The notes below the pieces were generated by a model, which worked only from the letters and a program-made list of their open reading frames with translations, was not told the DNA's origin and ran no database searches. Positions 17,518 to 26,796 of a stretch of 64,000 nucleotides of DNA are shown here, in pieces. Position numbers and translations under genes: made by a program. The stretch comes from G965250275 sp965250275 (GTDB lineage Bacteria; Pseudomonadota; Alphaproteobacteria; Rhodobacterales; Rhodobacteraceae). The stretch's first letter is position 1, and every line of letters starts with the position of its first letter. The stretch lies in NCBI GenBank assembly GCA_965250275.1, contig OZ252297.1:3658001-3722000 (forward strand), in the 5' to 3' direction.

Positions 17518-18513
17518 TTGACCAATAATCGTGGTTTTTTGGTGGAACTCCGAACGTTGAACTTCACACTTAAACAATTGCGCTATGTCGATGCCGCCGG
17601 GCGAGCGGGATCAATCGCCCATGCGGCCAAAGAGCTGTCCATCTCGCAATCATCCGTGACGGCCGCGATCGACGCGCTGGAAACGTCGATGAACTACGAC
17701 CTGTTCCTTCGCACTCCAGCAAAGGGCATTCAGGCCACGCCGACGGGCGAGCACGCGCTTCTTCTGATCCGGAATTTCCTGCAGCAAGCCAAGTACTTTG
17801 AGGCTGATTTGCAGGCGTTGGACGGAGACGCCTCGGGACTTGTGCGGATTGCCTGCTATGTCACGGCGGCACCGGCTTTTCTGCCGCCCATCCTGCAGAA
17901 CCTGACCGATAACTTCCCCGGCATGTCGGTGCAGGTTATGGAAGGAAACCTGAACTCCATTCTCGAGTTTCTGGATGAAGGCAAGGTCGATCTCGTCTTC
18001 ACCTACCCCGAAGGTCTCCAGCCCAGCCACAACTTCCTGCCGTTGTTTCAGGCTCCGCCCTATGCGCTGATCAATCTGGATGATCCTTTGTCGAACCAGG
18101 CGTCGGTCTCGTTCTCCGATCTCGCTGAGCGACCCATGGTGTTGCTGGACCTGCCCCGCACACGTGACTATTTCACTGGTTTGTTCGAACAGCGCGGGCA
18201 TCGACCTATGATCGCGCACACCACGCGCTCTGCAGAAATTGCGCGGGCGCTTGTCGCCGGCGGATTCGGCTACACGATCCTTAACATCCGCCCCCCGGAC
18301 TATGTGGAGCAGCGTCTGAGCTACCGCGCGGTCCCGATTGCGGGCCTGGACGTCGGACAAAGCTTCGGGATCGCGACCCTGGCAAACACACGTCTGCCAA
18401 AGATCGTACAGTCGTTCATCGACAGTTGCGTAAACCTGCAAAATCAGGGCGTTTTCGAGCCGCTGACCGTTTGGGCGGACGAGCATCAGAAACCACAAAA
18501 AACAGAGCGATAG
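17518..18513 (+). CDS. LysR-family transcriptional regulator
   Basis: A LysR regulator of 318-331 residues depending on the start. The winged helix-turn-helix is NFTLKQLRYVDAAGRAGSI with the recognition helix SISQSSVTAAIDALE, followed by an effector domain (LVRIACYVTAAPAFLPPIL). No ATG is usable: the frame opens with TTG at 17518, and a TTG at 17557 would give a more typical N-terminus (MNFTLKQLRY), preceded by GGTGGA. The gene lies between the divergent amidohydrolase/CobW unit and the downstream peptide-type ABC operon, 80 bp before the binding-protein ATG, and probably regulates both. Confidence 0.9.
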   Translation: MTNNRGFLVELRTLNFTLKQLRYVDAAGRAGSIAHAAKELSISQSSVTAAIDALETSMNYDLFLRTPAKGIQATPTGEHALLLIRNFLQQAKYFEADLQALDGDASGLVRIACYVTAAPAFLPPILQNLTDNFPGMSVQVMEGNLNSILEFLDEGKVDLVFTYPEGLQPSHNFLPLFQAPPYALINLDDPLSNQASVSFSDLAERPMVLLDLPRTRDYFTGLFEQRGHRPMIAHTTRSAEIARALVAGGFGYTILNIRPPDYVEQRLSYRAVPIAGLDVGQSFGIATLANTRLPKIVQSFIDSCVNLQNQGVFEPLTVWADEHQKPQKTER

Positions 18514-18593
18514 GCCATAATTAAACTGTTTTCTGATGGAAACTCCCTCGGCTACGGTTTCGGCAAGAAAAACCAAAACTCTGGGAGACAAAC

Positions 18594-20171
18594 ATGAAGC
18601 ATCTGATGAAGGGGCTTGTTGCCTCGGCAGCCTTGGCGAGTGTTCTGGCTGTTGGTCAGGCCGCTGCCGAAGAACCGGTGCGGGGTGGCACCCTGGTCAC
18701 TGTTCTGGGTTCAAACGTGCGCAACCTGAACTCGGCGGTGCAATCGGGCATTGTGACTGGCTATCCGGGCGCACAGCTCTTTGCATCCCCGCTGCGCTAT
18801 GACGAAGACTGGACACCGCAACCCTATCTGGCGGAATCGTGGGAGGTCAGCGAAGACGGGCTTAGCGTGACGCTCAATCTCGTCGACAATGCCAAGTTCC
18901 ACGATGGTGAACCCATCACGTCCGAAGACGTCGCATTCTCGGTCGAGGTCATCAAAGCCAACCACCCGTTCAAATCGATGTTTGCCCCCGTGGAGACCGT
19001 CGAAACACCCGACGAGCACACCGCTGTTCTCAAGTTGAGCAGGCCGCATCCGGCGCTGATGCTGGCGATGTCAGGTCAGCTGATGTCGATCCTGCCCAAG
19101 CATGTTTACGGTGATGTGCCAATCGACGAGGTCAAAACGCACCCGCGTAACAACGAAGGCACCGTTGGGTCGGGACCGTTCAAACTGGTTGAGTACAAAT
19201 CCGGCGAACACGTCATTCTGGAGCGGTTCGATGATTTCTTTATCGAGGGGCGCCCCTATCTCGACCGCATTGTAATGCGGGTCATCACGGACCCAGCGGC
19301 GCGTGCCATCGCCTATGAAAACGGCGAACTCCACATGGGCGCTTTTGAAAGCCTGCCTCGTATCATCAACCGACTCAAAGACGTTGATGGCCTGACAGTG
19401 ACGTCCGAAGGCTACGGCGCCATCGGCCCACTCGATTGGCTTGCGATGAACACGCAGCGTGGCCCGTTGCAAGACGTCCGGGTACGCCAGGCCATCGCCT
19501 ACGCCGTGGACAAGAACTTCATCAAGAACGCCTTGATGCAGGGAACCGCCGCAGACAGCCGCACCGGCATCCATCCTGACAGCCCCTTCTACAATGCTGA
19601 GGTCCCGGATTACGAAGTTGATCTGGACAAGGCGAACGCGCTTCTGGACGAAGCCGGGTTCCCGATGGACGGGGACAGCCGGTTCAGCCTGACCATCGAT
19701 TTCGGCTGGCCGGGCGTGAAGCCACAGGTCGAGTACGTGAAGGCGGCCCTGAAAAAAGTCGGCATCGATGTTGAAGTCCGGGCCAGCGCCGACTTCCCGA
19801 CCTGGGCCAAGCGCATGGGCGAGATGGACTTTGATCTCAGCTGGGACACCGTCTTCAACTGGGGTGATCCGGTGATCGGTGTCCACCGGACCTATGACAG
19901 CACAAACATCGGCAAAGGCGTGTGGTCGAACACACAAGGCTACTCCAACGCCCGCGTGGATGAGCTGATGGCCATGGCGGCGGTCGAAAGCGACCCGGCC
20001 AAGCGAACGGCACTCTATGCAGAGTTCCAGGAGATCATCGCAAACGAGTTGCCGGTCTACCACACTAACACGATCCCGTACCACACGGTCTATTCAGACA
20101 AGGTCGGCAACCCACCTCTGGGCATCTGGGGCACGTCGACGCCCATCGACATGACATATCTGAAAGAGTGA
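18594..20171 (+). CDS. Peptide/opine-type ABC transporter substrate-binding protein (SBP family 5)
   Basis: A 525-residue periplasmic binding protein of the DppA/OppA family. The N-terminus (MKHLMKGLVASAALASVLA, cleavage near GQAAAEEP) is a Sec signal peptide. The mature protein starts with the family-typical GGTLVTVLG and carries YLAESWEVSEDGLSVTLNL and VGSGPFKLVEY. The strong ribosome site GGGAG precedes the ATG. It heads a five-gene importer operon and is followed by a 28-bp perfect palindrome. The family binds di- and oligopeptides, opines, glutathione or nickel chelates; the ligand is not predictable here. Confidence 0.94.
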   Translation: MKHLMKGLVASAALASVLAVGQAAAEEPVRGGTLVTVLGSNVRNLNSAVQSGIVTGYPGAQLFASPLRYDEDWTPQPYLAESWEVSEDGLSVTLNLVDNAKFHDGEPITSEDVAFSVEVIKANHPFKSMFAPVETVETPDEHTAVLKLSRPHPALMLAMSGQLMSILPKHVYGDVPIDEVKTHPRNNEGTVGSGPFKLVEYKSGEHVILERFDDFFIEGRPYLDRIVMRVITDPAARAIAYENGELHMGAFESLPRIINRLKDVDGLTVTSEGYGAIGPLDWLAMNTQRGPLQDVRVRQAIAYAVDKNFIKNALMQGTAADSRTGIHPDSPFYNAEVPDYEVDLDKANALLDEAGFPMDGDSRFSLTIDFGWPGVKPQVEYVKAALKKVGIDVEVRASADFPTWAKRMGEMDFDLSWDTVFNWGDPVIGVHRTYDSTNIGKGVWSNTQGYSNARVDELMAMAAVESDPAKRTALYAEFQEIIANELPVYHTNTIPYHTVYSDKVGNPPLGIWGTSTPIDMTYLKE

Positions 20172-20183
20172 TCTGACACACCC

Positions 20184-20211
20184 ATCTGCAGCGGCCATGG
20201 CCGCTGCAGAT
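20184..20211. terminator. 28-bp perfect palindrome between binding-protein and permease genes
   Basis: The two 14-base arms (ATCTGCAGCGGCCA and its exact complement) form a perfect hairpin 12 bp after the binding-protein stop, followed by only a short T run (ATATCTTTT). It probably acts as a partial terminator or as a 3' mRNA-stabilising structure, so that the binding protein is made in excess over the membrane subunits, as known for other ABC operons. An ATG at its centre (20197) would be buried in the stem. Confidence 0.75.
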
Positions 20212-20238
20212 ATCTTTTGGATCTGGGAGCTTCAGATC

Positions 20239-21216
20239 GTGAACGTGCTTCAAACCTTCCTCATTCGTCTGGGCTATGCAGTCATCCTGCTGACAGCCGT
20301 ACTGGTGTTGAATTTCTCTCTGATGCACCTCGCGCCCGGGGATGTTGCCGACACGATCAGCCAGTCCATGGGCGGGGCCGATCAGGAACTGTTGGATCAG
20401 ATCCGCGCGGACTACGGATTGGATCAGCCATTTCTGGTGCAACTTGGCCGCTATGTCGGAGGCGTCTTGCAGGCCGATCTGGGCTTTTCGTTCTTCTACA
20501 ACCAGCCCGTGACCAAGCTTATTCTGGAGCGTCTGCCGGCGACCTTGCTGCTGGTGTTTTCGGCGCAGTTGCTGGCTTTGATCATCGGGGTTGTGCTTGG
20601 CGTGATCTCTGCCCAAAAGCCCAACGGGGTTGCGAGCTATCTTGTGACCTTCACAGCGCTCTTTGGTTACTCCGCTCCGGTGTTCTGGACCGGTATTCTG
20701 CTGCTGATCGCGTTTTCGCTTCAGATTCCGATCTTTCCTGTCGCGGGCATGCGTGACGTCACCGTTGAAGGCGGGTTCTGGGTCGAAGCCGCAGACATTG
20801 CCCGCCACCTCGTCTTGCCGATGGTCACACTGGCTTCGGTATTCCTTGCGCTTTACTCTCGCCTGGCGCGCGCGTCGATGATGGAAGTCCTCGGGTCCGA
20901 CTACGTCCGCACGGCCAAGGCCAAAGGTCTGACGTCCCGCGAAGTGGTGTACAAACACGCCCTGAAAAATGCGGTGTCTCCGGTGATTACGCTGGCGGGC
21001 TTGCAATTCTCGGCCGTGATCTCAGGGGCCGTATTGGTCGAGGCGGTGTTCAGCTGGCCGGGGCTGGGCACACTGGCGTTTCAATCGATCATTGCGCGTG
21101 ACACGCCGACTATTCTGGGGATCCTGTTTTTCTCGGCCCTCGTTGTGATCGTCGGCAATCTGCTGACTGATCTGGCACTCCGGCTTGTTGATCCACGGGT
21201 TGGAGGCCGCAAATGA
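20239..21216 (+). CDS. Peptide-type ABC transporter permease (DppB-like)
   Basis: A 325-residue membrane permease of the BPD_transp_1 family, DppB type. It has an N-terminal transmembrane helix (FLIRLGYAVILLTAVLVLNF), the DppB-family N-terminal segment MHLAPGDVAD, and the EAA coupling loop near RTAKAKGLTSREVVYKHALK. The GTG at 20239 is preferred because GGGAG lies seven bases upstream; the in-frame ATG at 20197 sits in the centre of a hairpin. The stop overlaps the next ATG (ATGA). Confidence 0.92.
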   Translation: MNVLQTFLIRLGYAVILLTAVLVLNFSLMHLAPGDVADTISQSMGGADQELLDQIRADYGLDQPFLVQLGRYVGGVLQADLGFSFFYNQPVTKLILERLPATLLLVFSAQLLALIIGVVLGVISAQKPNGVASYLVTFTALFGYSAPVFWTGILLLIAFSLQIPIFPVAGMRDVTVEGGFWVEAADIARHLVLPMVTLASVFLALYSRLARASMMEVLGSDYVRTAKAKGLTSREVVYKHALKNAVSPVITLAGLQFSAVISGAVLVEAVFSWPGLGTLAFQSIIARDTPTILGILFFSALVVIVGNLLTDLALRLVDPRVGGRK

Positions 21217-22091
21217 CCGACATGACCCCCGATATGGGAACCCCACGCGCTGAAAGCCCGCTGCGCGAAGCTTGGGGCATGTTCCTGCGGAACCATGCAG
21301 CCGTTGCCGCGCTTGTTGTTTTGATCGGCATTGCACTCGTCGCGGTATTTGGGCCCTGGCTGTATCCAACCGACCCGTTCGAGATGGTCTGGGCGCCATT
21401 CTCGCCACCCGGAGAAAACGGGTTCCTGTTGGGCACGGACTATTTGGGCCGCGATCTTCTTTCGATGATCATCAATGGCGCGCGTGTCTCTTTGCTGATT
21501 GGTCTCGCCGCGGCCGTCGTATCCATTTTTATTGGGGTTTCGGTTGGCGCCTTGGCCGGGTTCTATCGCGGCTGGGTCGAAGAAGTGCTGATGCGCATCA
21601 CCGAGTTCTTTCAGGTGCTGCCTACATTGCTGTTTTCGATGGTGCTGGTTGCATTGTTTGGCGCGTCGTTACCGATGATCACCTTTGCCATCGGCGTGGT
21701 GAGTTGGACGGCTGTCGCCCGGATCACGCGGGCCGAATTTCTTCGCATTCGGGAGCTGGAGTTCGTGATGGCCTCCCGGGCCTCGGGTGTGCCAAATCGC
21801 AAGCTGATGTTCGGGGTCATCCTTCCGAACGCCTTACCGCCGATCATTGTCCAGTCCGCACTAATGGTGGGCAGTGCGATCCTGTTTGAGGCAGGCCTGT
21901 CGTTCCTGGGACTGACAGATCCGAATGTTGTCAGCTGGGGCCAGATCATCGGATCGAACCGGCAGTACATTCTGGATGCCAGCTATACCGTGACACTGCC
22001 TGGTCTTGCGATTTTTATCACGGTGCTTGCCATTTCCCTGGTCGGCGACGGACTGAACGACGCGCTCAACCCGAAACTGAGGCAACGCTGA
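21213..22091 (+). CDS. Peptide-type ABC transporter permease (DppC-like)
   Basis: A 292-residue membrane permease, DppC type. The N-terminal cytoplasmic tail precedes a long transmembrane helix (VAALVVLIGIALVAVFGPWL), followed by the family landmark LLGTDYLGRDLLSMIINGAR and the EAA loop around FVMASRASGVPNRKLMFGVI. It overlaps the DppB-like gene by 4 bp and the following ATPase by 1 bp (TGATG), so the translocator subunits are translationally coupled. Confidence 0.93.
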   Translation: MTDMTPDMGTPRAESPLREAWGMFLRNHAAVAALVVLIGIALVAVFGPWLYPTDPFEMVWAPFSPPGENGFLLGTDYLGRDLLSMIINGARVSLLIGLAAAVVSIFIGVSVGALAGFYRGWVEEVLMRITEFFQVLPTLLFSMVLVALFGASLPMITFAIGVVSWTAVARITRAEFLRIRELEFVMASRASGVPNRKLMFGVILPNALPPIIVQSALMVGSAILFEAGLSFLGLTDPNVVSWGQIIGSNRQYILDASYTVTLPGLAIFITVLAISLVGDGLNDALNPKLRQR

Positions 22092-23074
22092 TGGCGCTTC
22101 TGGAAGTTGAAAATCTCAGGATAGAGCTGACAACGCGCGACGGGATCGCGCCTGTGATTGATGATCTGTCCTTCGAACTCGAAGCGGGTGAGACACTCAG
22201 TTTCGTGGGTGAGTCCGGCTGCGGCAAATCGATGACCGCGCTGGCCTTGATGGGCTTGTTGCCGGAAAAGATCGGACGCGTGGCAAGTGGTGCCATCCGA
22301 TTCAATGGGGAAGATCTGACGACGGCCTCGGCATCGCGTTTGCGCGACATTCGGGGAAACGAGATCTCGATGATCTTTCAGGAGCCGATGACATCGCTCA
22401 ATCCGGTCTTCACCATCGGCGAGCAGATCGCAGAAGTGTTGCGCGCCCATCAGGGATTGTCCCGGCAGGCGGCTTGGGATCAGGCGGTCGAGCTGATCGA
22501 CGCTGTGCGCATTCCAAACCCCAAGGGGCGCGCCGGTGCCTACCCCTTCCAGATGTCTGGAGGTCAACGCCAGCGGGCCATGATCGCGATGGCCCTAGCC
22601 TGCAAGCCCAAGATCCTGATCGCGGACGAGCCAACCACGGCATTGGATGTCACGGTTCAAGCGCAGATTTTTGATCTCCTGCGCGATTTGCGCACCCAAA
22701 CCGGCACGTCAATCATTCTTATCACCCACGACATGGGCGCCGTGGCCGAAATGGCGGAGCGGATGATCGTGATGTATGCCGGGCGCAAGGCGGAGCTTGG
22801 CCCCGTGGCACAGATCATCAGACATGCCCGACACCCCTATACAAAAGGGCTGATCTCGTGCGTTCCGCATTTGCACGACGTCCTCACCGAAGAACGCCCG
22901 GAACTGTTCGAAGTGCCCGGTATCGTCCCTTCTCTGAAGGACTTTGGACAGGACGCCTGCCTCTTCGCCTCTCGCTGCGCACATGTCACCGAACAGTGCC
23001 GCTCAAAACGACCCGACCCCAAACAATTTGAAAATGGCCAGGTGTCCGATTGCTGGCATGCGGAGGCGATCTGA
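22091..23074 (+). CDS. Peptide-type ABC transporter ATP-binding protein (DppD-like)
   Basis: A 327-residue ATPase with Walker A GESGCGKSMTALAL, Q-loop IFQEPMTSLNPV, signature MSGGQRQRAMIAMAL, Walker B ILIADEPTTALDV and H-loop ILITHDMG. The C-terminal oligopeptide/dipeptide extension carries cysteines spaced as in DppD/OppD (ACLFASRCAHVTEQC), which bind an iron-sulfur cluster in some relatives. It pairs with the DppF-like ATPase that starts 1 bp after its stop. Confidence 0.94.
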   Translation: MALLEVENLRIELTTRDGIAPVIDDLSFELEAGETLSFVGESGCGKSMTALALMGLLPEKIGRVASGAIRFNGEDLTTASASRLRDIRGNEISMIFQEPMTSLNPVFTIGEQIAEVLRAHQGLSRQAAWDQAVELIDAVRIPNPKGRAGAYPFQMSGGQRQRAMIAMALACKPKILIADEPTTALDVTVQAQIFDLLRDLRTQTGTSIILITHDMGAVAEMAERMIVMYAGRKAELGPVAQIIRHARHPYTKGLISCVPHLHDVLTEERPELFEVPGIVPSLKDFGQDACLFASRCAHVTEQCRSKRPDPKQFENGQVSDCWHAEAI

Positions 23075-23075
23075 C

Positions 23076-24050
23076 ATGACCGAAGAGCCGCTGCTGGATG
23101 TTCAAAACCTCACCGTCCGCTTCGAAGTGAAGCGCGGCTGGGGCAAAAAGAGCTATCTTTATGCTGTTGATGACGTGTCCTTTCAGGTGCCGCGCGGCCA
23201 AACACTGGGCATTGTCGGAGAAAGCGGTTCAGGCAAAACGACAGCGGCTCTGGCTGTGGCGCGCCTGGTGTTTGCGCACAGCGGGACCGCTCTGCTGGAC
23301 GGTGACGACATTCTGTCGAAAGAAGGCGAAGACCTGCGACGCATGCGCCAACGCGTGCAATTCATCTTTCAGGACCCCTACAGCAGCCTGAACCCGCGCA
23401 AACGTGTGTCGGACATCGTGCGCGAACCTTTGGACAGCCTGTCGGACAAGACCGAAGCAGAGAAGGTGGCCATCGTCGATGAGCTTTTCGAGGCCGTCGG
23501 ACTGCGACGCGAACAGCAGCGGCTGTTTCCGCACCAGTTTTCCGGTGGTCAGCGGCAGCGCATCGGGATCGCGCGGGCATTGGCAACACGACCAGAACTC
23601 ATCATTTGCGACGAGGCTGTCTCCGCTCTGGATGTGGCCGTACAGGCGCAAATCCTGAACCTGCTGCGTCGCCTGCAAAAGCAGTTCGGCCTGACCTATT
23701 TGTTCATCAGCCACGATCTGGGGGTGGTGCAGCATATGTGTGACAACATTGCTGTGATGTATATGGGCAAAGTTGTGGAGCAGGCAGATCGGTTAAGCCT
23801 CTTTAACAATCCTCAACATCCCTACACCAAGGCCCTGCTGTCGGCAGTCCCGCGCGTCGATCACCCCGGCCAGATCAGCGACAAGCGCATTCTCATTCCC
23901 GGCGACCCACCCGATCCCATGAACCTGCCGCCCGGCTGCCGCTTCGCCAGCCGGTGCCCGAAGGTGCAGCCGGAATGCCATGAGCGCGAACCCCTGCCCC
24001 AAGCGTTCAATGCATCGCATCATGCGGCCTGCCATTTCATAGAGACCTAG
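23076..24050 (+). CDS. Peptide-type ABC transporter ATP-binding protein (DppF-like)
   Basis: A 324-residue ATPase with Walker A GESGSGKTTAALAV, Q-loop IFQDPYSSLNPR, signature FSGGQRQRIGIARAL, Walker B IICDEAVSALDVA (a Cys before the Asp) and H-loop LFISHDLG. The C-terminal extension again has cysteines (PPGCRFASRCPKVQPEC). The start was set to the ATG at 23076, nine bases after GGAGG; the longer frame begins inside the DppD-like gene and does not resemble the family. It completes a five-gene importer. Confidence 0.94.
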   Translation: MTEEPLLDVQNLTVRFEVKRGWGKKSYLYAVDDVSFQVPRGQTLGIVGESGSGKTTAALAVARLVFAHSGTALLDGDDILSKEGEDLRRMRQRVQFIFQDPYSSLNPRKRVSDIVREPLDSLSDKTEAEKVAIVDELFEAVGLRREQQRLFPHQFSGGQRQRIGIARALATRPELIICDEAVSALDVAVQAQILNLLRRLQKQFGLTYLFISHDLGVVQHMCDNIAVMYMGKVVEQADRLSLFNNPQHPYTKALLSAVPRVDHPGQISDKRILIPGDPPDPMNLPPGCRFASRCPKVQPECHEREPLPQAFNASHHAACHFIET

Positions 24051-24121
24051 GACAAAGCGCTTGCGCGCAAGGCTCGACGCCCGCAGTGATCGTTCCCCGC
24101 ACTGCCTGAGACGGGATTGCC

Positions 24122-25966
24122 TCAATCCAGATCGTACTTTGTCTTGTAGTCCTCTTTCAGCCGCTCATCCTGTGCCGATTTTTCCAGATAGGCATTCTCG
24201 ACAACCAGAACATCCAGATCAGTGCCCATGAAGCATCGGAAAGCGTCCTCCGGCGTGCAGACAATGGGCTCACCTCGCACATTGAAGGATGTGTTCACGA
24301 TCACCGGACAGCCCGTCCGGTCGTGGAACTCGGAAATCAGGCGGTGGTACCGGGGATTTGTGTCTGCGTGCACGGTCTGCACCCGCGCGGAGTAGTCCAC
24401 ATGGGTGACGGCCGGGATGTCGGAGCGTCTGACATTGAGCTTGTCGATTCCAAAGAGCTGGCTGTCTTCGGCGCTCATTTCACATGTCTTGTCCTGTGCC
24501 ACGTCCGCAACAAGCAACATGTACGGACTGTCACAGTCCAGATCGAACCAGTCCGCCACATGTTCGCGCAGAACAGACGGGGCGAAAGGCCGAAAGCTCT
24601 CTCGAAACTTCACCTTGAGGTTCAGGTTCTTTTGCATGTCGGGCGAACGTGGATCGCCCAGGATGGACCGCCCGCCAAGCGCACGCGGCCCGAACTCCAT
24701 GCGACCGCTGAACCATCCCACGGCTTTTCCGTCGGCCAGCGCCTGTGCGGTGCGGGACAGCGTCTCGTCCTCGCCCAGCACATCAAAAACCGCGCCGGCC
24801 TTGCGAAGCCGCGCGTCAACGTCGGATTGCTCAAACCGCGGCCCAAGGTAGCTGCCCGCCATCCGGTCCTTGGTGCGATCGGCAGCGGGCCGGGGTTTGT
24901 CCAGTTGACCGTGCCAGGCGGCATAGGCCGCCCCGAGGCTGCCGCCTGCATCCCCCGCGGCAGGCTGTATCCAAATGTCGCGAAAGCATCCGTCACGCAG
25001 GATTCTTCCGTTTGCGACGCAGTTGAGCGCAACACCACCAGCCAGACAAAGGTTGGGCACGTCATACTCCCGGGCCAATGACCGCGTCATGCGCAATACG
25101 ATCTCTTCTGTCACCGCTTGCACCGAGGCTGCGATGTCCATGTGGAACTGCTCCAGCAGATCGCTTTCCGGTTTGCGCACGGGCTGGCCAAACAGCTCGG
25201 CAAACCGGTCGTTCGCCATGGTGAGCCCTGTCATGTAGTTGAAGTAGTCCTGGTTCAGCCGATAGCTGCCGTCATCCTTCAGATCCACAACCTTGTCGAG
25301 AATGAGATCCTTGAACCTGGGTTCGCCATAGGGCGCCAGGCCCATGACCTTGTACTCGCCACTATTGACCCGAAAACCGGTGTAATAGGTGAACGCCGAG
25401 TACAAGAGCCCCAGCGAGTGCGGGAAATGCAGTTCCTTCACTGGCGTGAGCGTCTTTCCCGCCCCGATCATCACGGTTGTGGTGGCCCATTCCCCTACCC
25501 CATCAAGCGTCAGGACGACCGCCTCGTCAAAAGGCGACGGGTAGTAGGCGCTGGCGGCGTGGCTGATATGGTGCTCCGCGAACAGCAGCTTCTCATGACC
25601 ACCATAAGTCTTGGACAGGGATTTCAATTCTCTGTGCAAAAGATCTTTGAGAAACAGCTTCTCCTTGATCCAGACCGGCAGCGCCACCCGGAACGACCCG
25701 AACCCTTTTGGAGCGTTGCCCACGTAGGTTTCAAGCAGGCGCTCAAACTTCAAGAAGGGCTTGTCGTAGAACACGATCTTTTCGACGTCGTCCAGACGAA
25801 TGGCCTGTTCGGACAGAACATACTCCACGGCGCTTCGCGGAAATGCTGCATCATGTTTCTTTCGGGTAAACCGTTCTTCCTGCGCAGCGGCGACAATCTC
25901 ACCATCTTTTAGCAACGCCGCGGCGCTGTCGTGGTAAAACGCCGATATTCCCAATATGTAGGTCAT
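24122..25966 (-). CDS. Carbamoyltransferase (NodU/CmcH/SxtI family)
   Basis: A 614-residue O-carbamoyltransferase. It has an N-terminal Kae1-like domain (ILGISAFYHDSAAALLKDGE; VAAAQEERFTRKKHDAAFP; metal-site region FAEHHISHAASAYYPSPF) and the family C-terminal domain (GWFSGRMEFGPRALGGRSIL; VNTSFNVRGEPIVCTPEDA). The enzyme class transfers a carbamoyl group from carbamoyl phosphate through an adenylate to a hydroxyl of a sugar, antibiotic or toxin scaffold. It is the last gene of a minus-strand cassette with DUF5989 and SxtJ-like proteins, which suggests modification of a surface or secreted glycan or small molecule; the acceptor is unknown. Confidence 0.93.
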   Translation of the reverse strand: MTYILGISAFYHDSAAALLKDGEIVAAAQEERFTRKKHDAAFPRSAVEYVLSEQAIRLDDVEKIVFYDKPFLKFERLLETYVGNAPKGFGSFRVALPVWIKEKLFLKDLLHRELKSLSKTYGGHEKLLFAEHHISHAASAYYPSPFDEAVVLTLDGVGEWATTTVMIGAGKTLTPVKELHFPHSLGLLYSAFTYYTGFRVNSGEYKVMGLAPYGEPRFKDLILDKVVDLKDDGSYRLNQDYFNYMTGLTMANDRFAELFGQPVRKPESDLLEQFHMDIAASVQAVTEEIVLRMTRSLAREYDVPNLCLAGGVALNCVANGRILRDGCFRDIWIQPAAGDAGGSLGAAYAAWHGQLDKPRPAADRTKDRMAGSYLGPRFEQSDVDARLRKAGAVFDVLGEDETLSRTAQALADGKAVGWFSGRMEFGPRALGGRSILGDPRSPDMQKNLNLKVKFRESFRPFAPSVLREHVADWFDLDCDSPYMLLVADVAQDKTCEMSAEDSQLFGIDKLNVRRSDIPAVTHVDYSARVQTVHADTNPRYHRLISEFHDRTGCPVIVNTSFNVRGEPIVCTPEDAFRCFMGTDLDVLVVENAYLEKSAQDERLKEDYKTKYDLD

Positions 25967-25972
25967 CGTTGA

Positions 25973-26122
25973 TCAGAACAGGGTGTAGACGAAAGGCGCC
26001 ACCGCCGACCCTTGCGTGAGAACGATCAGGCCGCCGAGCAAGACCATCACGACAATGATCGGCAGCAGCCAGAATTTTTTGCGGGTCGACATGAAATCCC
26101 ACAACTCCGCGAAGAAACTCAT
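25973..26122 (-). CDS. DUF5989/SxtK-like small membrane protein
   Basis: A 49-residue single-span membrane protein. The N-terminus MSFFAELWDFMSTRKKFW is followed by one hydrophobic helix (LLPIIVVMVLLGGLIVLTQG) and the short tail SAVAPFVYTLF, the characteristic pattern of DUF5989. It ends 6 bp before the carbamoyltransferase ATG. From known gene neighbourhoods such proteins sit beside SxtJ-like proteins and carbamoyltransferases, as in cyanobacterial saxitoxin clusters; their function is not established. A role as membrane anchor or partner of the carbamoyltransferase is inference. Confidence 0.85.
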   Translation of the reverse strand: MSFFAELWDFMSTRKKFWLLPIIVVMVLLGGLIVLTQGSAVAPFVYTLF

Positions 26123-26171
26123 TTAACAAACTCCTTTACAGCCTTGCCGATCCGCGTGGTGTCGCGCACGG

Positions 26172-26582
26172 TCAAAACTGCTTCTTCATATCAGTTGGTT
26201 TGGTCTCGTCGGTGCGGACAATCCAATAACTTTCGGCTTCCTTATCAAATGCCACGTCAAGCGGGTCAGGTTTGAAGACCCTACGGATCAGCCCAATCGG
26301 CACGACGGTTAGAAAGAAGATGATGCCCATGACAATGGGCGAAACAATGCGGTTGAGCAAAAGCCCGAAACGAAACCAAACGCGGTTCAGGGGGGCCAGA
26401 ATTGCAGGAGCGACAAGCGCCGCTCCGCCGAACATCGCCGCAATCACCAGCGCCCAGAGCCGTGGACTCGCGCCGCTGAGGAGTGGCCACAGGGCAATGA
26501 TAAGAAACACGGCGCCAATGATCAGGCCGAATGACCGGTCGGATCCCATCTTAACTTCGACATGAGACGTCGTATCAGACAT
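26172..26582 (-). CDS. SxtJ-family membrane protein
   Basis: A 136-residue membrane protein with about three to four hydrophobic segments (FGLIIGAVFLIIALWPLLSG, WALVIAAMFGGAALVAPAIL, IVMGIIFFLTVVPIGLI) and a charged tail KPDPLDVAF. Its length and the motif LNRVWFRFGLLLNRIVSPIV match SxtJ-type proteins found next to carbamoyltransferases. The ATG at 26582 is preferred because the preceding frame lacks family resemblance and AAAGGTGAG precedes it. It lies 49 bp upstream of the DUF5989 gene on the same strand. Confidence 0.82.
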   Translation of the reverse strand: MSDTTSHVEVKMGSDRSFGLIIGAVFLIIALWPLLSGASPRLWALVIAAMFGGAALVAPAILAPLNRVWFRFGLLLNRIVSPIVMGIIFFLTVVPIGLIRRVFKPDPLDVAFDKEAESYWIVRTDETKPTDMKKQF

Positions 26583-26796
26583 CTGTGGGCACTCACCTTT
26601 CCCTTGGCCGGACCAGCGCTGAAATCCGCTCAACCACGACTAAGTGGCCCATTTTTAACAGATAACTTCTATCTTCTCTAGTGAGATGAATATGGCACGA
26701 GCCATTGCAGGGAAGTGATTGGGGACATACGGACACAATGCATCGAGAAAAGAGCTGATCATCCGGCATTTGGGGCAAACAAACGCGCCGAATGGA
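26583..26796 (-). promoter_or_regulatory. Intergenic gap upstream of the SxtJ gene
   Basis: A 214-bp region, locally AT-richer than its surroundings, between the SGNH-like gene and the SxtJ gene. It could hold a promoter for the SxtJ/DUF5989/carbamoyltransferase trio. I see no convincing gene, terminator or operator in it. Confidence 0.35.

Noticed and set aside
20197..20238. ATG start for the DppB-like permease inside the palindrome
   Set aside because: It would be buried in a 28-bp hairpin and adds 14 atypical residues; GTG 20239 has GGGAG upstream.
19071..21006. Two minus-strand frames (337 and 313 codons) opposite the binding protein and permease
   Set aside because: Composition typical of antisense frames in GC-rich DNA, with no domain; the plus strand is a canonical ABC operon.
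26593..26778. 61-codon minus-strand frame in the gap before SxtJ
   Set aside because: Cys-rich random-looking sequence with no ribosome site; more likely promoter DNA.
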